From the NCBI GenBank assembly GCA_963674955.2, contig CAXXKR010000004.1, positions 1,736,001 through 1,800,000 on the forward strand: DNA of 64,000 nt. The letters are read 5' to 3'. The DNA is from G963674955 sp963674955. Lineage in GTDB: Bacteria > Desulfobacterota > Desulfovibrionia > Desulfovibrionales > Desulfovibrionaceae. Each line of letters opens with the position of its first letter. Within the stretch, counting starts at the first letter, position 1. A program made the translations under genes and the position numbers. This document shows, piece after piece, positions 38,869-46,170 of the stretch. The notes beneath the pieces are model-generated. The model searched no databases. It was not told the origin of the DNA and saw only the letters and a list, made by a program, of their open reading frames with translations.

Positions 38869-40419
38869 ATGAGCGAAGCCGTCCTGTTTGCGCTGGTCCT
38901 GGTTCCCGTCCTGGCCGGACTGGGCTGTCTGACGCTTAAAAAACAGGCGGCCACAGCCCTGCTGACCTTTGTCGCCGTCCTGTTTATTGCCGCGGCTTCC
39001 CTGTGGCTGGCCCTGGCCGAACCTGTGGAATTCACCGTCAGAGACATCTTTGGACTTGGCTTTCTAGAAATCGGCGCAGCCCTGGATTTTCTGCTGCTTC
39101 TTTATTTTTCATATGTCGCATTGAGGCGCAAAAGCACGCTGCTTCTTCTGCTCTCCCTGACCCAGGTCGGACTGCTGGCCTGGCTGGAATTCCTCACTCC
39201 CCACGCTTCGCGCCAATATCCGCTGTTCACATGCGACGGCCTAAGCAGCATACTGGTGCTCATCGTCTCCTTCATCGGTTCCCTCATCTGCGTCTACGCC
39301 CTGCCCTACATGCGACGCCACGAGGAGCACCTTGGGCTGAAACAATCCAGGCAGCCGCAATTCTTCCTGGTCCTGGTGGGCTTTCTGGGGGCCATGAACG
39401 GCCTGGCTCTGGCCAACGACTTGTCGCTGTTCTTCCTGTTTTTCGAACTGACCACCCTCTGCTCCTTCCTGCTCATCGGGCACGACGACACGCCAAAGGC
39501 CCGGGAAAACGCACTGACCGCCCTGTGGATGAACTGCGTCGGGGGGCTGGCCCTGCTGACGGCGGCCCTGTTGTTTCAAGGCTCGGCAGGAACCCTGGAG
39601 ATCAAAACCCTGGTGAACGGCGGAACCGCTTACGGGCTATTGCCCCTGGCACTGCTTTGCATCGCCGGGATGATCAAGGCTGCCCAGGCTCCGTTCATGA
39701 AATGGCTTTTGGGGGCAATGGTCGCGCCCACCCCCACCTCGGCCCTGTTGCACTCGTCAACAATGGTCAAGGCCGGTGTCTTTCTCATCCTGCGCTTTGC
39801 CCCGGCCTTTGCCGGAACATCCCTGAGCCTTGCCCTGTCCCTGGCCGGAGGTTTCACCTTTTTCGCGGCGGCCGTCCTGGCTCTGGGCCAGAGCAACGGC
39901 AAGAAGATTCTGGCCTATTCCACCATCTCCAACCTCGGCCTGATCATGGCCTGCGCGGCCATCAACACGGGACCGGCCCTGGCTGCGGCCACCATGCTCA
40001 TGATATTTCACGCCGCGAGCAAGGGTCTGCTTTTCCTCTGCGTTGGCAGCACTGAGCAGCGCATACACAGCCGGGACGTGGAGGACATGCGCGGACTCTT
40101 CGCCAAGGCCCCGGCCACGGCAACGCTCATGACGCTCGGCATGTTGACCATGATCCTGCCGCCCTTCGGCATGCTGCTGGGCAAGTGGATGGCCGTTGAA
40201 GCGGCCTCCTCCAACATGGGCCTGCTCATCCTGCTGGCCCTTGGCAGCGCCCTGACCGTGGCCTACTGGGCCAGATGGGCCGGGCTGGTCATGGCCGCCC
40301 CGCCAAAGTCCAAGATGTTTATCGAAAAACAAAGTCCGCTCCGGCTCTGGCCCCAGACCGCGCTGGCCCTTGGCGCACTGGTTCTCAGCATTATCTCCCT
40401 TGATATACGCGAACCTTGA
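38869..40419 (+). CDS. echA: Ech hydrogenase subunit A, main part (NuoL/MrpA-like)
   Basis: The large ion-translocating membrane subunit, related to NuoL and MrpA. The 516 residues include 13-14 membrane helices, the conserved helix-7/8 Lys region (GMIKAAQAPFMKWLLGAMVAPTPTSALLHSSTMVKAGVFL) and FHAASKGLLFLCVG. An intact EchA should have roughly 620-640 residues; the missing C-terminal part is encoded next door in the +1 frame. The reading frame ends at GAA CCT TGA around 40408-40419. Either echA is frameshifted or the junction is read by +1 shifting. It opens the echABCDEF operon. Confidence 0.85.
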   Translation: MSEAVLFALVLVPVLAGLGCLTLKKQAATALLTFVAVLFIAAASLWLALAEPVEFTVRDIFGLGFLEIGAALDFLLLLYFSYVALRRKSTLLLLLSLTQVGLLAWLEFLTPHASRQYPLFTCDGLSSILVLIVSFIGSLICVYALPYMRRHEEHLGLKQSRQPQFFLVLVGFLGAMNGLALANDLSLFFLFFELTTLCSFLLIGHDDTPKARENALTALWMNCVGGLALLTAALLFQGSAGTLEIKTLVNGGTAYGLLPLALLCIAGMIKAAQAPFMKWLLGAMVAPTPTSALLHSSTMVKAGVFLILRFAPAFAGTSLSLALSLAGGFTFFAAAVLALGQSNGKKILAYSTISNLGLIMACAAINTGPALAAATMLMIFHAASKGLLFLCVGSTEQRIHSRDVEDMRGLFAKAPATATLMTLGMLTMILPPFGMLLGKWMAVEAASSNMGLLILLALGSALTVAYWARWAGLVMAAPPKSKMFIEKQSPLRLWPQTALALGALVLSIISLDIREP

Positions 40420-40774
40420 ACAAGCGGCCCTGCCGCTCTACCCGACGCTTCCCCAAGGCGGCTCCAGCCTCTTTTCCGGCGCGGGCGGGTCCTTCCTGGT
40501 CCTGCCGCTGTTCTTCTGCGTCCTGGCCGGGCTGCTGCTGGCCCGTTCGGGATTCAAGGCCTCGCGCTCGGCCAGAAACCCCGGAGCATACATGGCCGGA
40601 CTGCCGCCCGTTGAGTCCGACTCCTACCTCGGCCCCATGAACATCCCGGTCAAGGTGACCGTCAGCAACTACTATTTCAGCGCGATCTGCGCTGAATCGC
40701 GCCTCGGCCCGTGGGTCAACATCCTGGCCGGGCTTGGAATCCTTTTCATGCTGATGCTGGGAGCCGGGATATGA
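40370..40774 (+). CDS. echA: Ech hydrogenase subunit A, C-terminal part in shifted frame
   Basis: This frame encodes the missing end of EchA: YANLEQAALPLYPTLPQGG, a membrane helix (FLVLPLFFCVLAGLLLARSG), YMAGLPPVESDSYLGPMNIPV and a last helix (WVNILAGLGILFMLML). It overlaps the main echA frame by 50 bases and has no ribosome-binding site or convincing start of its own (the frame opens with TTG). Joining the two frames near TCC-C-TTG or CCT-TGA gives a protein of about 635 residues, the expected size. Its stop overlaps the echB start by ATGA, which shows that translation into echB normally comes through this frame. Confidence 0.7.
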   Translation: MAHWFSALSPLIYANLEQAALPLYPTLPQGGSSLFSGAGGSFLVLPLFFCVLAGLLLARSGFKASRSARNPGAYMAGLPPVESDSYLGPMNIPVKVTVSNYYFSAICAESRLGPWVNILAGLGILFMLMLGAGI

Positions 40775-41640
40775 ACGGACACGAATACCTGTCCATTGGC
40801 GCTGCCCTGGCGCTGGCCCCGATTTTCGGCCTGCTGGTCGGCGGACTGGTCAGCGGCCTGGACAGAAAACTCACGGCCCGCATGCAGTCCCGCATGGGAC
40901 CGCCAATTTTACAGCCCTTCTACGACCTGGCCAAGCTCCTGGGCAAGGAGCCTTTGGCCTCGGGACTCTGGCAGGGCGCCTGCGCCTGGATGGCCTTTCT
41001 GGGCGCTGCTGTTTCCCTGGGCCTGTTCTACTCCGGGCAGGACATGCTGCTCATCTTCTTCACCCAGGCCGTGGGCGCGGTCTTCCTGGTCATGGGCGCT
41101 CAAAGCGCGGTTTCACCTTACAGCCAGATTGGTGCGCAACGGGAGTTGCTGCAAATCGTGGCCTACGAGCCGCTGCTCATCCTGGCCTTCGCAGGGCTGG
41201 CCCTTGAGACGGGCAGCTTCCGGGTGGACGCTGTCTGGACGCATCCCGAACCGCTCATCCTGCATCTGCCCTTCATTTTCCTGGCCCTGACCCTGGCCCT
41301 GACCATCAAGCTCAGAAAGTCGCCCTTTGACATTTCAGGTTCGCACCACGCCCACCAGGAACTTGTCCGAGGCGTGCACACCGACTATTCCGGCCCTTTC
41401 CTGGCCCTGACCGAGGCGGCCCACTGGCTGGAAGTGGTCCTGCTCCTGTCCGTCTGCGGCCTGTTCTTCGCCGCGCACTGGTGGACCGCCGTGCTGCTGG
41501 CCGCCGCCGCATATCTTGCTGAAATTTTCGTGGACAACGCCACCTCGCGCATGACCTGGCGCTGGATGCTCAAAATCCTCTGGCCCGTGGGGCTGGGGTT
41601 GGCCCTCATCGACCTGATCCGAATGCAGCTTGGCTGGTGA
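40771..41640 (+). CDS. echB: Ech hydrogenase subunit B (NuoH-like)
   Basis: A 289-residue membrane subunit with about eight helices, homologous to NuoH. It links the soluble module to the ion channel. The conserved stretch LDRKLTARMQSRMGPPILQPFYDLAKLLGKE matches the quinone-cavity loop of NuoH relatives, and KLRKSPFDISGSHHAHQELVRGVHTDYSG is the second conserved loop. ATG 40771 overlaps the echA stop (ATGA) and has GGGAG upstream. Confidence 0.95.
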   Translation: MNGHEYLSIGAALALAPIFGLLVGGLVSGLDRKLTARMQSRMGPPILQPFYDLAKLLGKEPLASGLWQGACAWMAFLGAAVSLGLFYSGQDMLLIFFTQAVGAVFLVMGAQSAVSPYSQIGAQRELLQIVAYEPLLILAFAGLALETGSFRVDAVWTHPEPLILHLPFIFLALTLALTIKLRKSPFDISGSHHAHQELVRGVHTDYSGPFLALTEAAHWLEVVLLLSVCGLFFAAHWWTAVLLAAAAYLAEIFVDNATSRMTWRWMLKILWPVGLGLALIDLIRMQLGW

Positions 41641-42083
41641 TGAACATGTTCGAAAAATTCATAAACAGATTCAGGAAAAAGTCGCCCTGGCTGCTCCATT
41701 TCGACTGCGGAAGCTGCAACGGCTGCGACATCGAGACGCTGGCCTGCCTCACGCCCCTCTACGACGTGGAGCGCTTCGGCATAATCAACGTTGGCAATCC
41801 CAAGCACGCCGATGTGCTGGTGGTCACTGGCACGGTCAACCATCGCAACAAACATGTACTCAAAAACCTTTACGAACAAACGCCCGAACCCAAGATAGTG
41901 GTGGCCGTTGGAGCCTGCGGACTGTCCGGGGGCATCTTCCGCGAGGCCTACAACGTGGTGGGCGGCGTGGACAAGGTCATTCCCGTGGATGTCTACGTGC
42001 CAGGCTGCCCGGCGCGGCCCGAGGAAATCATCGCCGGAATCGTCCAGGCCCTGGCCAAACTTGACGGAAAAAGGGAGGGCTGA
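41640..42083 (+). CDS. echC: Ech hydrogenase small subunit (NuoB-like)
   Basis: The electron-transfer subunit beside the NiFe site, 147 residues. FDCGSCNGCD gives Cys23, Cys26 and Cys29; GACGLSGG gives Cys93 and VPGCPARPEE gives Cys123, which together hold the proximal [4Fe-4S] cluster. There is no twin-arginine signal, so the complex faces the cytoplasm. TGATG overlaps couple it to echB before and echD after. GTG 41637 or ATG 41646 are alternative starts. Confidence 0.95.
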   Translation: MNMFEKFINRFRKKSPWLLHFDCGSCNGCDIETLACLTPLYDVERFGIINVGNPKHADVLVVTGTVNHRNKHVLKNLYEQTPEPKIVVAVGACGLSGGIFREAYNVVGGVDKVIPVDVYVPGCPARPEEIIAGIVQALAKLDGKREG

Positions 42084-42454
42084 TGCAGGCCAAAAACGTA
42101 AACAGGGAACAACTGCTCAGGGAAGTGGCTGATTTCAAGGCCGCGAGGCTCAGGTTCGTGACCATGTCCTGCGTTGACCTGGGCCAGGAAGGGCTGGACG
42201 TTCTCTACCATTTCGCCAAGGGGCTTCGCCTCAACCATCTGCGGCTGACAGTGGCCAGAGGCGAGACAGCTCCCAGCATAACAGGCTCATATTTCTGCGC
42301 CTTTCTGGTGGAAAACGAAATCCGCGACCAGTTCGGCCTCGTTTTTGACGGCCTGAACATCGACTACGGCGGGACCCTGCTCCTGGAAAAGGACGTGCGC
42401 CTCTCGCCCCTGTGCCGTTACAACGTGGCCGGCGAGCCGGAAAAGGAGAAGTAG
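42083..42454 (+). CDS. echD: Ech hydrogenase subunit D (NuoC-like)
   Basis: A 123-residue hydrophilic subunit of the NuoC (30 kDa) type. ENEIRDQFGLVFDGLNIDYGGTLLL matches the conserved end of NuoC homologues (E..D.FGI.F.GH). The start overlaps echC by TGATG and its stop directly precedes the TTG start of echE. It serves a structural role next to the large subunit. Confidence 0.92.
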   Translation: MQAKNVNREQLLREVADFKAARLRFVTMSCVDLGQEGLDVLYHFAKGLRLNHLRLTVARGETAPSITGSYFCAFLVENEIRDQFGLVFDGLNIDYGGTLLLEKDVRLSPLCRYNVAGEPEKEK

Positions 42455-43531
42455 TTGGGCACCATAACCATACCATTCGGGCCGCAGCATCCGGTGCTTC
42501 CGGAGCCCATCCACCTGACCCTGACCCTTGAGGATGAACGGGTGGTCAAGGCCCTGCCCGCCCTGGGCTACGTGCATCGGGGGCTGGAAAAGCTGGCCGA
42601 GAAAAAGGACATGCACCAGATGATCCAGGTGGTTGAGCGGGTCTGCGGCATCTGCTCCATGCTCCACGCCATGTGCTACTGCGAGGCCCTGGAGGCCATG
42701 CAGGGCATGGAGGTCCCGCCCAGGGCCAAATATCTGCGCGTGGTCTGGTCCGAGCTGCACAGGCTGCACAGCCACCTGCTCTGGCTGGGGCTTTTCGCGG
42801 ACTCCTTCGGCTTCGAGAACCTGTTCATGCAATTCTGGCGGGTACGCGAAAGGATCATGGACATCAACGAGGCCACGGCGGGCAACCGGGTCATCGTTTC
42901 GGTGAACGTGGCCGGAGGCGTGCGCAAGGATATTGACCCGCAACAGGCGCGCTGGATTCTGGACGAGTTGAACACGGTGGAAAAGGAACTCCTGCGCCTT
43001 GGCCCGGTGATTCTCAAGGACTACACCGTTGAGAAGCGCACCAGGGGCATCGGCCTGCTGGACTCCAAAACGGCCCTGGAGCTTGGCGTGGCCGGTCCGA
43101 CCCTCAGAGGCAGCGGCGTGGCCGAAGACATGCGCCAGCTGGGCTATGAGGCTTTTCCGGACCTTGATTTCCAGCCCGTTGTCGAGCAGGACGGCGACTG
43201 CTGGGCCAGGAGCGCGGTGCGCTTTCGCGAAACCCTGCAATCAATCGATCTCGTCCGCCAGGCCCTTTCAAAACTGCCCAAGGGCGAACTGGCCGCCAAG
43301 TTCAAGGGCAAACCCCAAGGCGAATCAGTGAACCGAGTGGAACAGCCGCGCGGAGAGGTTCTCTACTATATCAAGGCCAACGGCTCCAACTTTCTTGAAA
43401 GGGTGCGCATCAGGACGCCCACCTTCGCCAACATCCCGGCCCTGGTGACCATGCTTCCGGGGCTGGAAATGGCCGATGTGCCGGTTGTTGTTTTGTCCAT
43501 CGACCCCTGCATCAGCTGCACGGAGAGGTAG
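42455..43531 (+). CDS. echE: Ech [NiFe]-hydrogenase large subunit (NuoD-like)
   Basis: The catalytic subunit, 358 residues. The four Ni/Fe ligands are present: Cys64 and Cys67 in RVCGICSMLH and Cys352 and Cys355 in DPCISCTER at the very end. The N-terminus IPFGPQHPVLPEPIHL and the LHSHLLWLG helix follow NuoD. The C-terminus ends three residues after the last Cys, so no long cleavable tail is apparent, in keeping with many Ech enzymes. The start codon is TTG 42455 with AAGGAG six bases upstream. The active site looks intact, so the enzyme can reduce protons or oxidise H2. Confidence 0.96.
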   Translation: MGTITIPFGPQHPVLPEPIHLTLTLEDERVVKALPALGYVHRGLEKLAEKKDMHQMIQVVERVCGICSMLHAMCYCEALEAMQGMEVPPRAKYLRVVWSELHRLHSHLLWLGLFADSFGFENLFMQFWRVRERIMDINEATAGNRVIVSVNVAGGVRKDIDPQQARWILDELNTVEKELLRLGPVILKDYTVEKRTRGIGLLDSKTALELGVAGPTLRGSGVAEDMRQLGYEAFPDLDFQPVVEQDGDCWARSAVRFRETLQSIDLVRQALSKLPKGELAAKFKGKPQGESVNRVEQPRGEVLYYIKANGSNFLERVRIRTPTFANIPALVTMLPGLEMADVPVVVLSIDPCISCTER

Positions 43532-43532
43532 A

Positions 43533-43895
43533 ATGGCTGTCCCCAAAATGCTGCCCAACATCCTGAAAAACCTGGTGGACGGACCGGCAACCCGGAATTT
43601 CCCGGCCGAGACCCGGCCGCCCTTTCCCGGCGCACGCGGACAAATCGAAAACAACATTGCAGAATGCATATTCTGCGGGCTGTGCGCGAAAAAATGCCCC
43701 TCCGGGTGCCTTGAGGTCGACAAGGACAAGGGACTCTGGGCCCACGAGCCCGCCCAATGCATCTGGTGCGGCATCTGCGTCCAGGCCTGCCCCACCGGAA
43801 GCCTGACCCAGTCCGAAAAGCGCATGGGTCCCGCCGCCCAGATCAAGCGAATGGAACTCTTCGGGACCCCGCCCAGAAAGACCAACAAGAAATAG
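43533..43895 (+). CDS. echF: Ech hydrogenase ferredoxin-like subunit (NuoI-like)
   Basis: A 120-residue polyferredoxin subunit that passes electrons between soluble ferredoxin and EchC. Two [4Fe-4S] motifs are complete: CIFCGLCAKKCP (Cys45, 48, 51, 55) and CIWCGICVQACP (Cys76, 79, 82, 86). ATG 43533 has GGAGAGG upstream and follows echE after one base. It ends the six-gene operon. No maturation (hyp) genes are in the window. Confidence 0.95.
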   Translation: MAVPKMLPNILKNLVDGPATRNFPAETRPPFPGARGQIENNIAECIFCGLCAKKCPSGCLEVDKDKGLWAHEPAQCIWCGICVQACPTGSLTQSEKRMGPAAQIKRMELFGTPPRKTNKK

Positions 43896-43931
43896 CTTTG
43901 CCGCTTTCTCCTGTCCCCACCGCCTTGTGCA

Positions 43932-43961
43932 TTGACTAGCCGCGCCGGGCCGCACTATAGA
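43932..43961 (+). promoter_or_regulatory. Promoter of the aspartokinase gene, possibly leaderless
   Basis: TTGACT (43932-43937), an 18-base spacer and TATAGA (43956-43961). The start codon is only six bases after the -10, where transcription itself would begin, so the message may have no leader; no Shine-Dalgarno is visible. Confidence 0.5.
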
Positions 43962-43967
43962 CCCGGC

Positions 43968-45338
43968 ATGAAGGTTATCAAGCTGGGCGGCGGCTGCCTG
44001 AAAGACAAACAGGCCGTAAAACACATTCTCGGACTGGTGGCCGAGCAGGGCAAGGGGCAGATCTTCGTCGTCTCAGCCCTGAACGGAATCACCAACAAGC
44101 TGATCAGCGGGCTTTCCCGCGCACTGAAAAGCGAAGACGAAATCCCCGCGCTCATGGATGAGGTCAAGGCCACGCACATGGAGGTGGCCCGGCACATCCT
44201 CAAGGATTGCAGCGGATATGAAGTGAAGCTCGATCACGACCTGAAAAAGCTGGAAAGGCTATATTACAGCCTGATCATCGCCAGGGAAATCACCGCGCGC
44301 ATGGAGGACGTGATCAGCAGCTATGGCGAACGCCTTTGCGTGGTCCTGCTGGCCGAAATCCTCGGAGATTTTGGAATTTCAGCCAAGTACGCCATGCCCC
44401 ATGAAATCGGCATGGTCACGGACGGCAAATTCGGGGACGCAACCGCGCGTCTGGGCCGGACAGAAGCCAACCTGAAAAAAAATCTGGCCCCCCTGCTGGA
44501 AAGGGACGGAGTGATGCTCATCCCCGGTTTCTTCGGCGTGGGTCCGGACGGGGACATCACGACCTTCGGCAGGGGCGGAACGGATTATTCCGCAGCGGTG
44601 GTGGCCACGGCCATGAACGCTGAAAGCCTGGAAATATGGAAGGACGTGGAAGGGTTCATGAGCGTGGACCCGAGACTGGTGCCCGACGCCCGGCTCATCC
44701 CCGTTCTCTCCTATTCCGAGGCGGCGGAGCTCTCCTATTTCGGAGCCAAGATTCTGCACCCGCGCACGGTTGAACCTGTGCGCAGCAAGAAGCTGGACAT
44801 AGCCATCAAGAACACCATGAACCCCAAGGCCAGGGGCAGCCTGATCACGGCCAAAAGCCCAAAAATAAAGGACATCATAAAAAGCGTGGCCCACAACCAG
44901 GACATCTGCCTGCTCAAGGTCTTCGCCTCCGGGGTGGGCGCGAGGATCGGCATCCTGGGCATCGTGGCCAGCAAGCTGGCCGAGGCGGGCATCAACATTA
45001 AGTCCGTGGTCACCTCCCAGACCTCCATCAGCCTGCTGCTTTCCAACAGGGACATGGAGGCAGGCTACAAGGCCCTGCAGGAAATCAAGCCCAGGCCATA
45101 TCGAAAACTGGAAAAGCTGGAGGACGTAGCCTTGGTCAGCATCGTGGGCCAGGGGCTGCACCGCAACAAGGGCATTGCCGGACGCTGTTTCACGGCCGTG
45201 GCCGAAGCCGGGGTGAACATCGAGATGATATCATTCGGCCCCTCCAAGTACGCCCTGTATTTTCTTGTGCGCAACAAGGACCTGAAAACCGCGGTAGCGG
45301 CCATACACAAAACGTTCTTTCCCTCTTTCAACGTCTAG
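43968..45338 (+). CDS. Aspartokinase-family protein with two ACT domains
   Basis: A 456-residue amino-acid kinase fold plus C-terminal ACT repeats. GDITTFGRGGTDYSAAVVAT, IWKDVEGFMSVDPR and SYSEAAELSYFGAKILHPRT match aspartate kinases that phosphorylate L-aspartate for Lys/Thr/Met synthesis. The ACT pair (about 310-450) contains GVGARIGILGIVASKLAEAGINIKSVVTS and GQGLHRNKGIAGRCFTAVAEAGVNIEMISFG. The N-terminal motif is odd: KLGGGCLKD instead of KFGGTSV. It is likely a paralogue or an archaeal-type enzyme. ATG 43968 is the first reasonable start. It stands alone downstream of ech. Confidence 0.83.
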   Translation: MKVIKLGGGCLKDKQAVKHILGLVAEQGKGQIFVVSALNGITNKLISGLSRALKSEDEIPALMDEVKATHMEVARHILKDCSGYEVKLDHDLKKLERLYYSLIIAREITARMEDVISSYGERLCVVLLAEILGDFGISAKYAMPHEIGMVTDGKFGDATARLGRTEANLKKNLAPLLERDGVMLIPGFFGVGPDGDITTFGRGGTDYSAAVVATAMNAESLEIWKDVEGFMSVDPRLVPDARLIPVLSYSEAAELSYFGAKILHPRTVEPVRSKKLDIAIKNTMNPKARGSLITAKSPKIKDIIKSVAHNQDICLLKVFASGVGARIGILGIVASKLAEAGINIKSVVTSQTSISLLLSNRDMEAGYKALQEIKPRPYRKLEKLEDVALVSIVGQGLHRNKGIAGRCFTAVAEAGVNIEMISFGPSKYALYFLVRNKDLKTAVAAIHKTFFPSFNV

Positions 45339-45423
45339 ATTCGAACCCCGCCAAGAAAACATCAGGCAGGGACTCGACCCCGGCCCTGAATCATATTAAA
45401 AGAGGCCAAATCGGGAGAAAGTC

Positions 45424-46170
45424 ATGCTGGAAGGACTATTCACGCTGGAAAATCTCGTAGCCCTGGTCACCCTGACCAGCCTGGAGATTGTGCTTGGTAT
45501 CGACAACATCGTTTTCATCGTGGTGGTCACCAGCAAGCTCAAGGCCGAAGTGCGCGACGGGGCGCGGCGCATCGGGCTGGGTCTGGCCATGTTCTCGCGC
45601 ATCGCCCTGTTGCTCGGCATCAGCCTGATCATGCGCCTTACCGTGCCTCTTTTCTCGGTCATGGACCATGCGGTCACGGGCAAGGACCTGGTCCTGCTCA
45701 TCGGCGGACTCTTCCTGCTGGGCAAGGCGACCTTTGAAATCCACGACAAGATCGAAGGCCCGGCCCACGGGGAAGACCTGATAAAGAGAACCTACTCATA
45801 CGCCGGGGCGATCTTCCAGATCGTGCTCCTGGACGTGATCTTTTCTTTGGACTCGGTGATAACGGCAGTGGGCATGGTCCAGCACGTGGGCATAATGGTC
45901 GTGGCCATTGTCCTGGCCGTGCTTGTCATGCTGATTTTTTCGGGACCGGTGAGCCGCTTCGTAAGCACACATCCCACGATCCAGATGCTGGCCTTTTCAT
46001 TTCTGTTGCTGGTGGGCGTATTCCTGATGGCCGAGGGGCTGGGCAAGCACATAGACCGCGGCTACATCTACTTCGCCATGGGCTTTTCCCTGTTCGTGGA
46101 ATTCCTGAATCTCAAAATGCGCAAGGCCAAGCGCAAGGACTCCGCCGCGCCCCCTACATCTCCAGCCTGA
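45424..46170 (+). CDS. TerC family integral membrane protein
   Basis: A 248-residue protein with seven to eight membrane helices. The two TerC signatures with acidic residues in the membrane are present: LEIVLGIDNIVFIVVV in the first helix and LLDVIFSLDSVITAVGM in the fifth. TerC proteins are linked to tellurite resistance and more generally to Mn or other metal export. A GGGAGAAAG ribosome-binding site precedes the start. Its 3' end overlaps the convergent permease gene by 17 bases. Confidence 0.92.
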   Translation: MLEGLFTLENLVALVTLTSLEIVLGIDNIVFIVVVTSKLKAEVRDGARRIGLGLAMFSRIALLLGISLIMRLTVPLFSVMDHAVTGKDLVLLIGGLFLLGKATFEIHDKIEGPAHGEDLIKRTYSYAGAIFQIVLLDVIFSLDSVITAVGMVQHVGIMVVAIVLAVLVMLIFSGPVSRFVSTHPTIQMLAFSFLLLVGVFLMAEGLGKHIDRGYIYFAMGFSLFVEFLNLKMRKAKRKDSAAPPTSPA

